39,916 nt of DNA from Porphyra umbilicalis. Its lineage: Eukaryota; Rhodophyta; Bangiophyceae; Bangiales; Bangiaceae. Positions within the stretch are counted from its first letter, which is position 1. Every line of letters begins with the position of its first letter. Shown here piece after piece: positions 17,826 through 27,297 of this stretch. Where the stretch lies: assembly GCA_002049455.2 (NCBI GenBank), contig KV919249.1, positions 1-39,916 on the forward strand, written 5' to 3'. A program made the translations under genes and the position numbers. A model generated the notes under the pieces. It saw only the letters and a program-made list of their open reading frames with translations. It did no database searches and was not told the origin of the DNA.

Positions 17826-18217
17826 AAGGGGGGGCGCCAGGGGCGCTCGAGCAGGACGGGCAACACGCAGACACCCACCAGGTGTGAGGAAAACGACGAC
17901 GAACCGTGCCTGGCCAGGTGCGCCGGCAGAGCGCGGGCGATGGCACGGCGACCCGTCTAAGGGCGCCGCGCCGCGCGGCGGGCCAGGGCTGAGCGACTCG
18001 TTTGAACGGGCCCGTGCCCAGCCCACGGGCTGGGCGCCCCCACGGCCGTGGCCCGTGCAGCGCAGCCACGGGTCGGTATAGCCGGCAGCCAACCGCGCTC
18101 GTGCAGCACCGCGGACTTCCACAATGAAAAGGTCTCTTCATCCACTGTACAGCTTTTCGGAACCACTTCCCGGGCCGTCTCCCATACTCCTTGTATACCC
18201 TCTCAACTCACATCATA
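17826..18217. other. Gap between 47-bp array and foldback half-element
   Basis: No supported gene. The stretch is GC-rich up to about 18100 and then closer to average composition. Confidence 0.4.
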
Positions 18218-18293
18218 CAGCCGTTCTCCCAAAATTCCCGCACCCCAACTGTTGCAAAATAGTTCCAAATCGGCCTCTGCGGGGTCGTAGAGG
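18218..18293. mobile_element. Foldback MITE, copy 3, left half only
   Basis: After a TA at 18216 the sequence CAGCCGTTCTCCCAAAATTCCC continues with the same arm as copies 1 and 2, to CTCTGCGGGGTCGTAGAGG, just past the centre of the palindrome. It then breaks off into unrelated sequence (GACACGGGCGCG). The right arm is missing. Confidence 0.75.
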
Positions 18294-19400
18294 GACACGG
18301 GCGCGCGGGTGGGGCCCTCACTCCGCCGGCAGCGGAGGGGGCTGCCCCCGCAGGCGGTCGCTCTAACGAAAATGCACATGGATGCATTTTTATTGGAGGA
18401 TCTCTGCCGGCGACAATCTCCCCTCCTCCTCGAAATCACATTCACATCAGCACAACAATGATCTACTACTGTAAGTCCGCAATAGAACGATTTCAAAATT
18501 TTACTTGCTGCCGATCTCTGTTCCCATTGGTGGACACGAGAATCTCTTTCCGAGGCCGTTGGATGGCCGCCGCCACATGCGCCTCCAGCGGGGCTCAACG
18601 AGATTTCCGTTGAGCCTCCCGCCGCCTCAGAGCCGTCCAGCGGGGAGTATCTCCCACGCGCGTGCGCTGGCACGGCCACACAGCGGCGGAATGGCGCCCC
18701 CCCGTCCCACACGCCCAACCAACGCTGGTGTCTCGCCCGTCGGCCGCCGACCCCCGCGCACAGGCCCCGCAACGCGTGCCCGGACCCCCCCCCCCCGCAA
18801 CGCGTGCCGAGGGCCCTGCAGGCGGTCAAGAGGTGCACTGCCTCGGCCGCCGCCGGCCACCATCGGTGGCCAACACTCGCCCCGCTGGCATGGCGCTGCC
18901 CGCCGCCACCGGCGTCACCGCCGCCGGCGTCACCGCCGCCCCCACCTCGGCACGTCCCCGCCCCCCCCCCCGCACCTGGCCCCTGACCCTATGGGCAGGC
19001 TTGGCTGGCCGTTTTTACGGTCTGGTGTTGGTTGGGAGGGAGGGGACGATGCCGGGTGGTGGGCGGCGGACGACGCCCGCTGCCGCGCCGCCGTCGCCGT
19101 GGCCGCCGGCATCGTCGCTGTCGTTGCCGACGTCGCCGCCCCTGCCCCCGCCTTGCCCGCCCCATGTTGTGGTACGTTTCTTGCCGGTCGCTCTGTGCTT
19201 TTCGCTGCGCCGTCCCCCCGCGAGAGCTGCGCGCGCACGTCGCCGTGCGTCTCGACTGCAGGCTTCCTTCGTGTGTACCGTGTCTCTCTTGTGTGTCTGT
19301 GTGTGTTTGTCTGCGCACACCCCCTCCCCTCTTTCCCCCGCTCCCCCACCTCGCCCTTGCCGTCGCTGTTGCTTTCGCCCGCGCCGCCACGCTCGGCCCC
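18294..19400. other. GC-rich region without supported gene
   Basis: Long frames on both strands are low-complexity and mutually overlapping. A copy of the GGATGCATTTTTATTGG block (see 13480-14360) lies at 18382. CCCGCAACGCGTGCC is duplicated at about 18767 and 18796. A short CT/TG-rich stretch is at 19270-19320. I see no domain. Confidence 0.4.
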
Positions 19401-19760
19401 CCCCAGCCCTCGGGCACCACCAGCGCCGCCGACCCGCAAGGGCGGTGGGCGTCGCCCGCTCTTTTGCGGGTGGGTGGGGGGATGGTCGGGCGCCCCGTCG
19501 CGGTCGCCGTCGCCATTGCCTTTGCTGTTGCCGTCGCGTTTGACGCTGCGCCTTTGGGCGCCATGACGCGGCCGCACGGCCTCGGCCGCCGTCGCTGCCG
19601 TTGCCGCGACGGCCGGCCCCCATGCCGGACGCCCCCCCCCCTGTAGTGGACATTTGAACACGTAGCGCGGGGGGACAAGGCGCCCGGCACCACCAGCGCC
19701 GCCGACCCGCAAGGGCGGTGGGCGCCCCGCGCTCTTACGCGCCGGGGTGTGGGGGTTGGC
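19400..19760. repeat. About 273-bp direct repeat units
   Basis: A 39-base block (CACCACCAGCGCCGCCGACC and onward) at 19413-19451 recurs at 19686-19724, 273 bp later. Similarity extends downstream (CGCTCTT..CGGG..GTG). A TGGTACGTTT word near 19171 and 19830 hints at further, more diverged units. Confidence 0.65.
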
Positions 19761-19919
19761 CGTCCCGGTGACAGCGGCGACGGTGGCCGCGGCCTGCGCG
19801 GCCGTGTCGCTCTCGCCCCGGTGGACCAACTGGTACGTTTGTCTCTGCGGGGCGCCCTGGTGCTTTTTTGTATGGCTTGTCTGCTGCTTGTGCGCGTGCC
19901 GTTGCGTCTGGGCATGAGT

Positions 19920-20185
19920 CTGACTCTGCTCCTCCTTTTTCTCCTCCTTTTTCTTTGTCCCTGCTGCTTCCCTGTTCCCTGGCGCCTCTCTGGTTGCCAT
20001 CTATCTTTGCTCTGCTTTTTTTCGGGTCGCCTCTGCCTTGTTTATTTTTTTTCTGGTCTCCCCTGCCTTGCCTCTGCTTTTTTCTGCTTTTCTCTGCCTT
20101 GTCTCTGCTTTTTTCTGTTTGTCTCTGCCTTGTCTCTGCCTGTTCCTGCTTGTCTTTGCCTTGTCTCTGCTTCTTTTTCGCCGCG
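19920..20185 (+). repeat. Polypyrimidine-rich short repeat
   Basis: The plus strand is almost all C/T with some G. The pattern CTCTGCCTTGTCTCTGCTTTTTT recurs about five times with an irregular period near 20-24 bp. On the minus strand it reads as Lys/Gln/Arg/Glu-rich peptide in more than one frame, which I take as a by-product of the repeat. Confidence 0.65.
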
Positions 20186-20235
20186 AGCCCGTGCGCCGCC
20201 TCGCGCCGTGTTGACGCACTCCCCCTCCCCACTCG

Positions 20236-20241
20236 AATAAA
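20236..20241 (+). promoter_or_regulatory. AATAAA hexamer
   Basis: A canonical poly(A) hexamer sits in otherwise GC-rich sequence, just before a 12-G run and a 9-bp inverted repeat (20274-20282 with 20294-20302). No plus-strand gene immediately upstream is supported, so its use is uncertain. Confidence 0.2.
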
Positions 20242-20546
20242 GCGCCTCGGCGCTGGGGGGGGGGGGTTTGATGGGCGCACCCGCGCCAAGGCCGGGTGCG
20301 CCTTCGTTTCGACTCGGTCCAGGTTTTTTTTCAGAGTCCAAAACGTAGCTTGATACGTCAAATGCCGGGACTTTGCGGGCGCATGATGCCCCCGCAAACC
20401 CCGAGCCAAATAAACCCACCCTGTTGCTGTTTGCTGCTGGACCATGCAAGAAGAAACTCAAACTTTCAATCTTAATCACGCCCGCCATCGTCGCGGCGCT
20501 CTTCATCCCGCACGCCGTCGTCGCCGCGCTATTGATTTCGTCCGTT

Positions 20547-20591
20547 CTGGGGGGGGAGGGGGTGGCCTGCGGCCACCCCCTCCCCCCCCAG
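20547..20591. repeat. Perfect 21-bp-arm G/C hairpin
   Basis: The left arm (20547-20567, a G run interrupted by one A, ending TGGCC) and the right arm (20571-20591) are exact reverse complements around a 3-base TGC loop. The C-rich right arm and following CAGACCCCCCCC recur at about 20763-20787, without the matching G-rich arm. Confidence 0.9.
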
Positions 20592-21167
20592 ACCCCCCCC
20601 ACCCCCGGTCTGCGTCCACCCCTTCCCCCCCCCTGACCGCTCCCTCCTCGCATGCGGTTTTCACAGGATTCAGCGATTCCAGCGTAGCCATTGGTCCACG
20701 TTTTGAAAGTCTTAAATGCGAAAGTTGACCGTTTATGTCGGCTTCAAAAGTGCTTCCCCCTCTCCCCCCCCAGACCCCCCCCACACCCCCAAAGTACCGG
20801 GTTGGAGTACCAACCCAGCATTATGAAGCGGGGGCTACTGTTTGAATGCATGTTCTTTTTTTTGTCTCATGCAAGCCAGTCGGCTTGATCCGCCCTATCA
20901 GTTTGAGTGGACTGTATTTATCAGCTGGATCATTGTTGCAACGGCTATTGCTGAGCTGGAAACCGGACGCAGCGCTTCACCAGTGTCGCGCGACCCACGC
21001 GCATTCCGGCGCTTCTCGCACTCACAGCCCCTTTTTTTTGGAGTACCACCGGAACTCCCATATCTGTCATCTGAGGGACTTTGGCTCCTGGAGGACCAGT
21101 TCCGACGCTCCCACATCTTTTTTGGGACAGGTTTTAGTGCATGAGATATACCTTTAGTTGTGGCATC
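20592..21167. other. Region upstream of the CACTA-like transposase
   Basis: No gene. It holds C-rich repeats (20580-20610 and 20757-20790) and a small hairpin, GGGTTGG/CCAACCC, at about 20799-20816. It should contain the left end and promoter of the transposon. I could not identify terminal inverted repeats. Confidence 0.35.
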
Positions 21168-24100
21168 ATGTCCGATACGCCACAGAGGCAGCCATTTATC
21201 GTGTGCCCCTGCGGGTACGGGGCCTTGTTCCCTGTGTCGCTCCGGCGCCACCAGTATGAAATTCATGTCGGCCTCATTGGCCACAAAACACAACTTACAC
21301 GGCGTCGGCCCTACCAAGCTTCTACGGACGATCGTGGTTCCGCTTCAGGTGGCGGGAACGGTGACACCGGCTGTGGTGGTGCGAGTCTACGGGCTGGCGC
21401 TGGCGCTGGCTCTGGCGCGATAGGTACCGGCCGTCAGGCTGCTGACGGCAACCTTGCCGACGACAAGTCCGAGGTGCCGCCTTCCTCGTCGCGTCCTTCC
21501 GGGTCGGATGCTCCGGCCACTCCGCCGGCTTCATCAAAGTCGAGATCAACCGCTCACAGTGCAGTGGAGTCGCAGCTGCGCACTCTCCTGGAGCTTACGC
21601 GCATTCTGGTGCCCCCGACCGACGGTGGCGGGGCCACCTCTGACATCGTTCCTGAGTACCTTTATTCTTCTGTGGGACTGCACGTGCGTGCGCTCTACGA
21701 GGCCCTTGGCGACGCGCGGCGAGCGGAGCCGCTCGTACAACTCCGCAAACGCGCCAAGACGGGCCGCTTCGACACGGTCCGCCTGCGGGCGCTGCAGCGG
21801 TTTGTGCTTCAGGTCTGTGGGGCGGGTCTCTCTGAGACGGACCAGGAGTTCATGTTCGAGTTTCTCGACTTATGGGACGGCACGAAGGCGGGGATGGCGG
21901 AGGACGCCGGCCACCACCGGACTCTGCGATACACGTTCCCGTCACTGAAGGCGTTTAAGAACGCGTTACGATACGACTTGGACGCTACCGCGCTCGACGC
22001 GGGATGGAAAAAGGTCAGGCTCGTGGAGTGCGGCGTCGTGTACGAGGCATACTTCATGGATGTGCTGCAAGTCATCCGCGCGCTGATCAAGAAGAAGGGC
22101 GCCAGCACTCACCTGTGGAGTGGGGTAGCTGGGCCGGCACCTCCCGGCGACAAGCGGGAGACGCCAATGGATGGCGACGCGTTTGAGTTGTGCGAGGAGC
22201 TCTTCATGAATAACCGGGAGGAGGTCGCTTGCGTTCTCGGCCTGCACGTGTTTTCTGACAGCAGCCAGCTATCTTGGTCAGGCGGTACGTTCCTTTTTTT
22301 TTGTTCATTGGGGTTTTGTCACATGCCGCCGCTGCATGTACCGGGTGGGTTACCCATTGCGTTCCATACCCGCTCCTTTTGCCGTTTTCATCAGCCATTG
22401 ACAGGTGTCTTGTTGTTCGATTGCTCTGCTTCACTGCCCTGGTGTGACGCCCTTGCCCAGCCCACAAACTGTACCATGTTCGCATCCGTCTGGTCAACGA
22501 CGTCTCTGACGCGCCTGAGTGGGTGACTGTCGCGTACGTACCCATCGTACGGAAGCTCCAAGAGCCCGGGGCGGACGAGAGAGCAAGGATTCGCCGGTGC
22601 GGGATCTTGCAGCGGGTGATCTACGCGGCGTTCACGCATGTTATCGGCAGGAGACACATGGCCTTCGGCGTGAATGTCAATGGTCCGCAGGCATTTGCAT
22701 TCCCGCGTGTTCTGTTGTATTTATGTGTCCAGCCGGAGGAAAGGGCGGTGCTGGGCCTCAAGGGCGGCCAGTGCGCTCACCCATGGACGGCCTGCATGGC
22801 CAGAATTGACACGATCGGGGCGGCACAGGCCGTTGACGCCGACAGCCGCAACGTGATCAACACCCTCAACAATCAAGTCGAGGCGTACGAGCACACGCGG
22901 CGACAGCGGCAGCGTCAACGGCGGGTCGCGCTGGGTGCGCTTGATTCCACGTCGGGCGGTGTGCCGGGCCTTGCCGGTATGGCTGGCCTAGGAACGGCGC
23001 CCATGCTGCTGTACAACATGATTGGCTTTGACGTGCTCCACGTACGTTCCCGATTGCCTCTTTTCTCTGGCTGCGTGAGTGCTTAACGGCTGTACCTCCC
23101 CCCCGCCTGGCATGGTAATCGGAAACTAACGGCCAGCCAGTCCACCCATGTGCCTCCCATGCTCGTGTCGGCTGCATTGATTCCTCAGGTGCTCGATCTC
23201 GGAGTGACCCGCAGGCTAGTGCACCGCCTCGTACGTGTTTTTCCGTACTTATGCAAGGGGAAGAAGCCCCCAGCGGGGTCGGGGACGGCTACGCGCCGGA
23301 CCGTCTTCCGGCGGCTGCTCCGCCTGAGCAGACAGTCCAAAGCGTGCCGGACACCACCCGGGTATGTTTGGATATCTCATGCAACGTCGTCTCGCCCCTT
23401 CTCTGTGCCATCTCTTTGAGTAGTCGGTCCCACCTCACGGCCCCCTGCAGCTATTGGGATGTGTCTGACCAGTGTCTGTGTATGTCCTCGGAGCTCCCCG
23501 CTTCCCTCGATTTCTCGTTGGTCTGCAGCTACATTGTGAGAGCGAACGAGAAGCAGGCGGTGTTCACAGGAAAAGAGCAGCGCGATGGCGTCGCCATTCT
23601 CGCATTTATTGTGGCAGGCCTATTTGGCCCGGTCGGACATGAGGACGCTGGCGGTGCGTTTGCCGCTGAGCACGAGGCGGAGCGCATGGCGGCCGCCGCA
23701 TCGACAAACGCGACCGGCTACGAGGCGGATGGGGACAATGAGGCTGCAAAGATCGGCCGTAACTTTGTGATCGACTGGGCGGCCTACCACAACGTCTGGG
23801 GCGACACCCCCGTCGACGTCGCCGTGACCGAAATGCTCGCCGAGTACGCGGTGCTGTACTCCCGCATCGCCGGGCGCACGACGTCGGCCGTGCCGCCCCC
23901 AATGACAATTTCGGAGGGGCTGGACATCGACGAGCAGGCTCAGAACTTTGTTAACAAGTTCGTCACCCCGTTCCTCGGCCACATCGCGTCAGTAAAAGTA
24001 CACAAGCTGCTGTGCCATGTCACCGACGCAATCAGGTGGCATGGCAACCTGCAAAACGGCAACACGGCGGTGAAAAAGAGCGAGCACAAGAGCGACAAGC

Positions 24101-24645
24101 CCTTCTGCGCCCGTACAAGCCAGAACGCACACACCTTCACGCGTCAGAATGTACGCCACGCTGACGGCTCGCGAGCAATCCTCGCTCGGCACGCCAAAGC
24201 CGACGAGATTGCTGCAGCGACTTGGAAAGCCGAGCTGGCGAGGCGCGCCGCTGTGGCAAGTGCCGCTGTGACAGGGGTCGCGGCGGGGCCTCTGGGCAGT
24301 GGGGCAGCGGCAGCTGCTGGATGGCTAGCGACGGTTCCGATTGAGGCGCCGACAGCCGGTCGGGCGGCCGTCATGTGCCCGACAGCCGAAGAGGAGCGGC
24401 GGCGGAAGCAGCAGAAGCGGATGTACAACGCCTCCAAGGTTACGGTCCGCCAATTGGCCAGTCGCCTCGACTTGGCCAACGTCGGGGTGCTGCTCAAAAT
24501 GGCTGCCCACCGCCAAGGGAAAGTCCCAACCCGCACGCCGATACAGGCACAGTTCGATTACGGAACCCGCATGCAGCAGCAGCTGCGCGCGGTCGAGAAT
24601 GTCTTGGGGGCCCCGTGGTACGACGCCGTCTTATACAGGCCCTGA
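21168..24645 (+). CDS. CACTA-like (Plavaka/KDZ-type) transposase, four exons
   Basis: I propose exons 21168-22284, 22461-23041, 23189-23361 and 23529-24645. All introns are GT..AG (176, 147 and 167 bp; three donors GTACGT/GTACGT/GTATGT) and the phases join exactly, giving about 995 residues to TGA. The N-terminus has a zinc-finger-like CPCG...H-x4-H pattern (residues 7-29). SDSSQLSW (first D at about 364) is followed across intron 1 by HKLYHVRIRLVND and AYVPIVR, as in Plavaka transposases (SDkTql...yPvYl...iP). FDVLH/VLDLGV (D about 563) spans intron 2 and matches the family's D-LH-l--Gv block. FTGKEQRDGVAILAF and HVTDAIRWHG...SEHKSD follow in order. ATG 21141 is an in-frame alternative start. 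Predicted role: DDE-type cut-and-paste transposase. An in-frame TGA at 24643 precedes a conserved-looking tail. Confidence 0.7.
22285..22460 (+). other. Intron 1 of the CACTA-like transposase
   Basis: It begins GTACGT and ends CCCAG. Removal joins TGGTCAGGCG to CCCACAAACTG, giving SWSG-A-HKLYHV in frame and removing a stop-bearing stretch. Length 176 bp. Confidence 0.7.
23042..23188 (+). other. Intron 2 of the CACTA-like transposase
   Basis: It begins GTACGT and ends CTCAG. Removal joins CTCCAC to GTGCTCGAT (phase 0), recreating the family block D-V-L-H-V-L-D-L-G-V. Length 147 bp. Confidence 0.7.
23362..23528 (+). other. Intron 3 of the CACTA-like transposase
   Basis: It begins GTATGT and ends CTGCAG. 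Removal joins CCCGG to CTACATTGTG, giving PPG-YIVRANEK. An alternative acceptor (CTGCAG at 23450) is also in frame and would add 26 residues. Confidence 0.6.
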
Positions 24646-24999
24646 GGTGACCCGTCGAAGCTCTGCATTGGCGAGCTCCGTGCCATCATACGGGGACCCA
24701 CCGGCGACGCGGTCATCCTCGCCGCGATGGAGGACGTGGCGGCGCAGCAGCTCTGCCCTTTTGTCGACCGTGGGTGTGTGCGCCTGAAGTGGCGTGCCAC
24801 TGAGAACGCGTCGGGAGTCAGGCTGCAGCTGGTGCCAGTGGCGCACGTGCAGCGGCTTGCGTTTTTGGTTCCTGACTTTGCGGACCTAGCCGCTCGCCGA
24901 GGAGTCGACGCGGAGGTACCGGCAATGGACAGCGCGCTCCAGGATCCCCTGGACATGCTATTTTTTCTCAACGTCTTTTTTCCGTGGGAGGTGAAGTAA
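24646..24999 (+). pseudogene. C-terminal tail of the CACTA-like transposase beyond an in-frame TGA
   Basis: The frame of exon 4 continues without shift after TGA 24643-24645 for 117 codons to TAA 24997. It reads GDPSKLCIGELRAII, then MEDVAAQQLCPFVDRGC and a DPLDMLFFLNVFFP end. The even codon use and sensible sequence suggest it was coding until recently. Either the TGA is a nonsense mutation, or it is a strain difference or sequencing error. A splice that avoids it would need an intron of about 24 nt, which is implausible. Confidence 0.6.
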
Positions 25000-27060
25000 A
25001 ACGTTTCGTGCCTGTTGTTCTTCGTGCGTCCAGACCAGACCATCTGATGTCCGTCCCATGAATGTCGTCACAAAGCACACTTATTGACACGACAGGTACA
25101 CGACGCCACCGTCTCAGTCGGAAGAGCTGCCGGTCCTATGCGCTGGCCGCGCACTTCATGACCACCCCTCCCGTTCTCCTCCCCCCCCCTGCGGCAAAGG
25201 TCCACCGACACGCGCGCCGAAAGTGGACACTGACGGCTAGGAACCAGTCGTGGTTGGGATGGGCGAGGAAGCCCATCCAAAGTGAGTTTGGATGGGAAAT
25301 GGGAGGGCTCCCAGATGGGTCAAAAACGCCCATCCAAATCGGATTTTGATGGGGGATGGGGATGGATGGGGACGGATGGGCGATTCTGGGAGCCGTGACG
25401 ATGCCTCCCTGAGTGTACATTTGCACACGCATTTGAGGCACAGGCCGTGGCGGCGGCCGCCCCCTCCCCCCTCTACAGCGGCGTGGGGGGCCAGACGACA
25501 CGCGACGAGACATTCTGCACCAGAATGGCAACCGACCTCCCATTTTGGATGCTAGCTCACACAAGTAGTGTGCACGGTATTCTAAATTGTGGACACTTGG
25601 TGTGAATATCGTTGCTGGCGCTGTGCGCGTGCTCCTACCGTGCGACTGCACTATTGGTCGTACAAAGACTTCGCACGGTCGGAACAGCGATAAACTCACA
25701 GTGGTGCAGAGAACGGTGCTTACGGTCATAGGACTAAAACTATCGGCGATATCGGCACATGCATGCCGTCGTAGGACGGCTCGAGGTACTCCAACAGGCC
25801 AGGGTGTGGTATAGGAGTCTCATGTGATGCGGAATATGCGCAAAAGTGCAAGAATCTGTCTGATCATAGAGAACATGGATCTGGACCCGCTGTGCAGTGG
25901 TTCTGGTCGACACTCTCGTGTCGAAGCGGCGATTTCGCAGCCTTTCTTTCTCTCCGCCACGTCCGCCCGGTGCCCGATCATCCCGCACCGTGCTCTTGAT
26001 CGCTGTGCCGCCATCCTGCCGCCTCTCCTTTCGCCCCTTATGTTTCCAAGCACCTTGAGGGCCGGCCCTGGACGTCAACAACTAACGGTTAAGGAGGGTC
26101 TGCATATAACCATGATGAGCGGTCAGCAGGACCGGACAACACGAGCTCTGCCGTCAACGAAGGCAATCCAATTACTCTGGCTTCTTCTATTGGTAGTCTT
26201 GGGTGGACCGTATGTTCTGGGTATCATCGTGATCAGCGCTCTGAGTTAAACCCAATCGTAGGAAAAGAATCCATCCGACCGCTATCGGCTCGGGCACAAA
26301 CTGCATCCTCTTCGAGCTGGGTTCGTTGGATGTCATCTCTGTCGCATGAGATCCGAAGACAGATCAGACGCCGGCTCTCACACTGGGAGTGGACTCAAGA
26401 GCATCTCGCCTGTTGAGCATATATCATGCGCTGATTGGCTCACATTCACTTCTTCAATAAAAACTGAGAACGTGAAGTCAGTAAGTGCTATGTTTTCCAA
26501 CCCCACTGCCGGCCACCGCAACCGCCAACAGAAAGCCAACAGTGTTGGACCAATCTAATAAGGCTGCTTCTTGGGCTCTGAAATGCAAAAGAGCCGCTGG
26601 TGGTGGTCTTAACTAAAGGTCGATCCCACGCACTAAGGCGCATGGGCGCGACCCACATTGCGGTCCCCAGAACTCAGCAGTGGCTTAACAGTTTTTGCTT
26701 GTCATGGATGCATTCTAGAGCGTCCCTCATCAGCTTCTGTACGACACACTTTCAGGCGGCTGCGAAACTCGACTGGTGCGGTAGACGTATTTCCTTGCAT
26801 CCCACCGTTGTAGTAAACGATATTTTATGCAATAAGGTGCCCACTCGTGACGCTGCAGGGTGTAGCTCGACGTGGCTTGGCGACAAAATGCGGATCATAA
26901 GTACAGCGGGGATATTTGGATGGCATTCGTGACCGTTGAAGCCCATGGGCCGCGGTGGTGGGGGGCTGGTGATGGTCGTAGCCAGTCGAAGAAAAAGCTG
27001 CTTTTCATGCGACGCCAGATGGGATCAATCGAAATTCTCTTGCGGGGGGCGCTGCAAGCA
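25000..27060. other. Low-GC gap with GATGGG cluster; weak short frame
   Basis: No confident gene. A GATGGG-rich structured block lies at 25256-25382. A 141-codon frame (25824-26249) ends in a hydrophobic helix-like stretch (LLWLLLLVVLGGPYVLGIIVI) but has no other sign of being coding. The rest shows nothing I can name. Composition is clearly less GC-rich than the flanks. Confidence 0.4.
25256..25382. repeat. Cluster of GATGGG words with inverted repeats
   Basis: GATGGG or its complement CCCATC occurs about ten times in 127 bp. GGATGGGC/GCCCATCC form a hairpin at about 25257-25278. TTTGGATGGG at about 25289 pairs with CCCATCCAAA at about 25330. Confidence 0.7.
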
Positions 27061-27297
27061 CGGCAGTGAATATTTGCTCGTGTATCAGGAGTAACGCCCT
27101 TTTCTTGATCCGAGGGCGGATTCCAGTCCCACTCAGTCGAACGTGGCGCCTCATTGATCCGAGCAGGCCGCCTGAAGTAACGCGCTTCTTGCCCAGCTCG
27201 GCGGGCGCACGCTGCTGCGGCGCGCGCGCCGGGTCACTGCCCACCGTCGTGGCTGCTTGCGTCCACCGCCCTGCTCGTGGTACTGTGGCGGCCGCCC

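Noticed and set aside
16095..17960. Plus-strand frames of 400-620 codons across the zinc-finger gene and the 47-bp array
   Set aside because: They are low-complexity Ala/Arg sequences antisense to a gene with clear zinc fingers, and open only because the array has no stops.
18203..18838. Minus-strand 211-codon frame
   Set aside because: Its end is the antisense of the foldback half-element and the rest has no domain.
19735..20445. Minus-strand Lys/Gln/Arg-rich coiled-coil-like frame
   Set aside because: It is the complement of a polypyrimidine repeat, and similar peptides occur in more than one frame, so it is not evidence of a gene.
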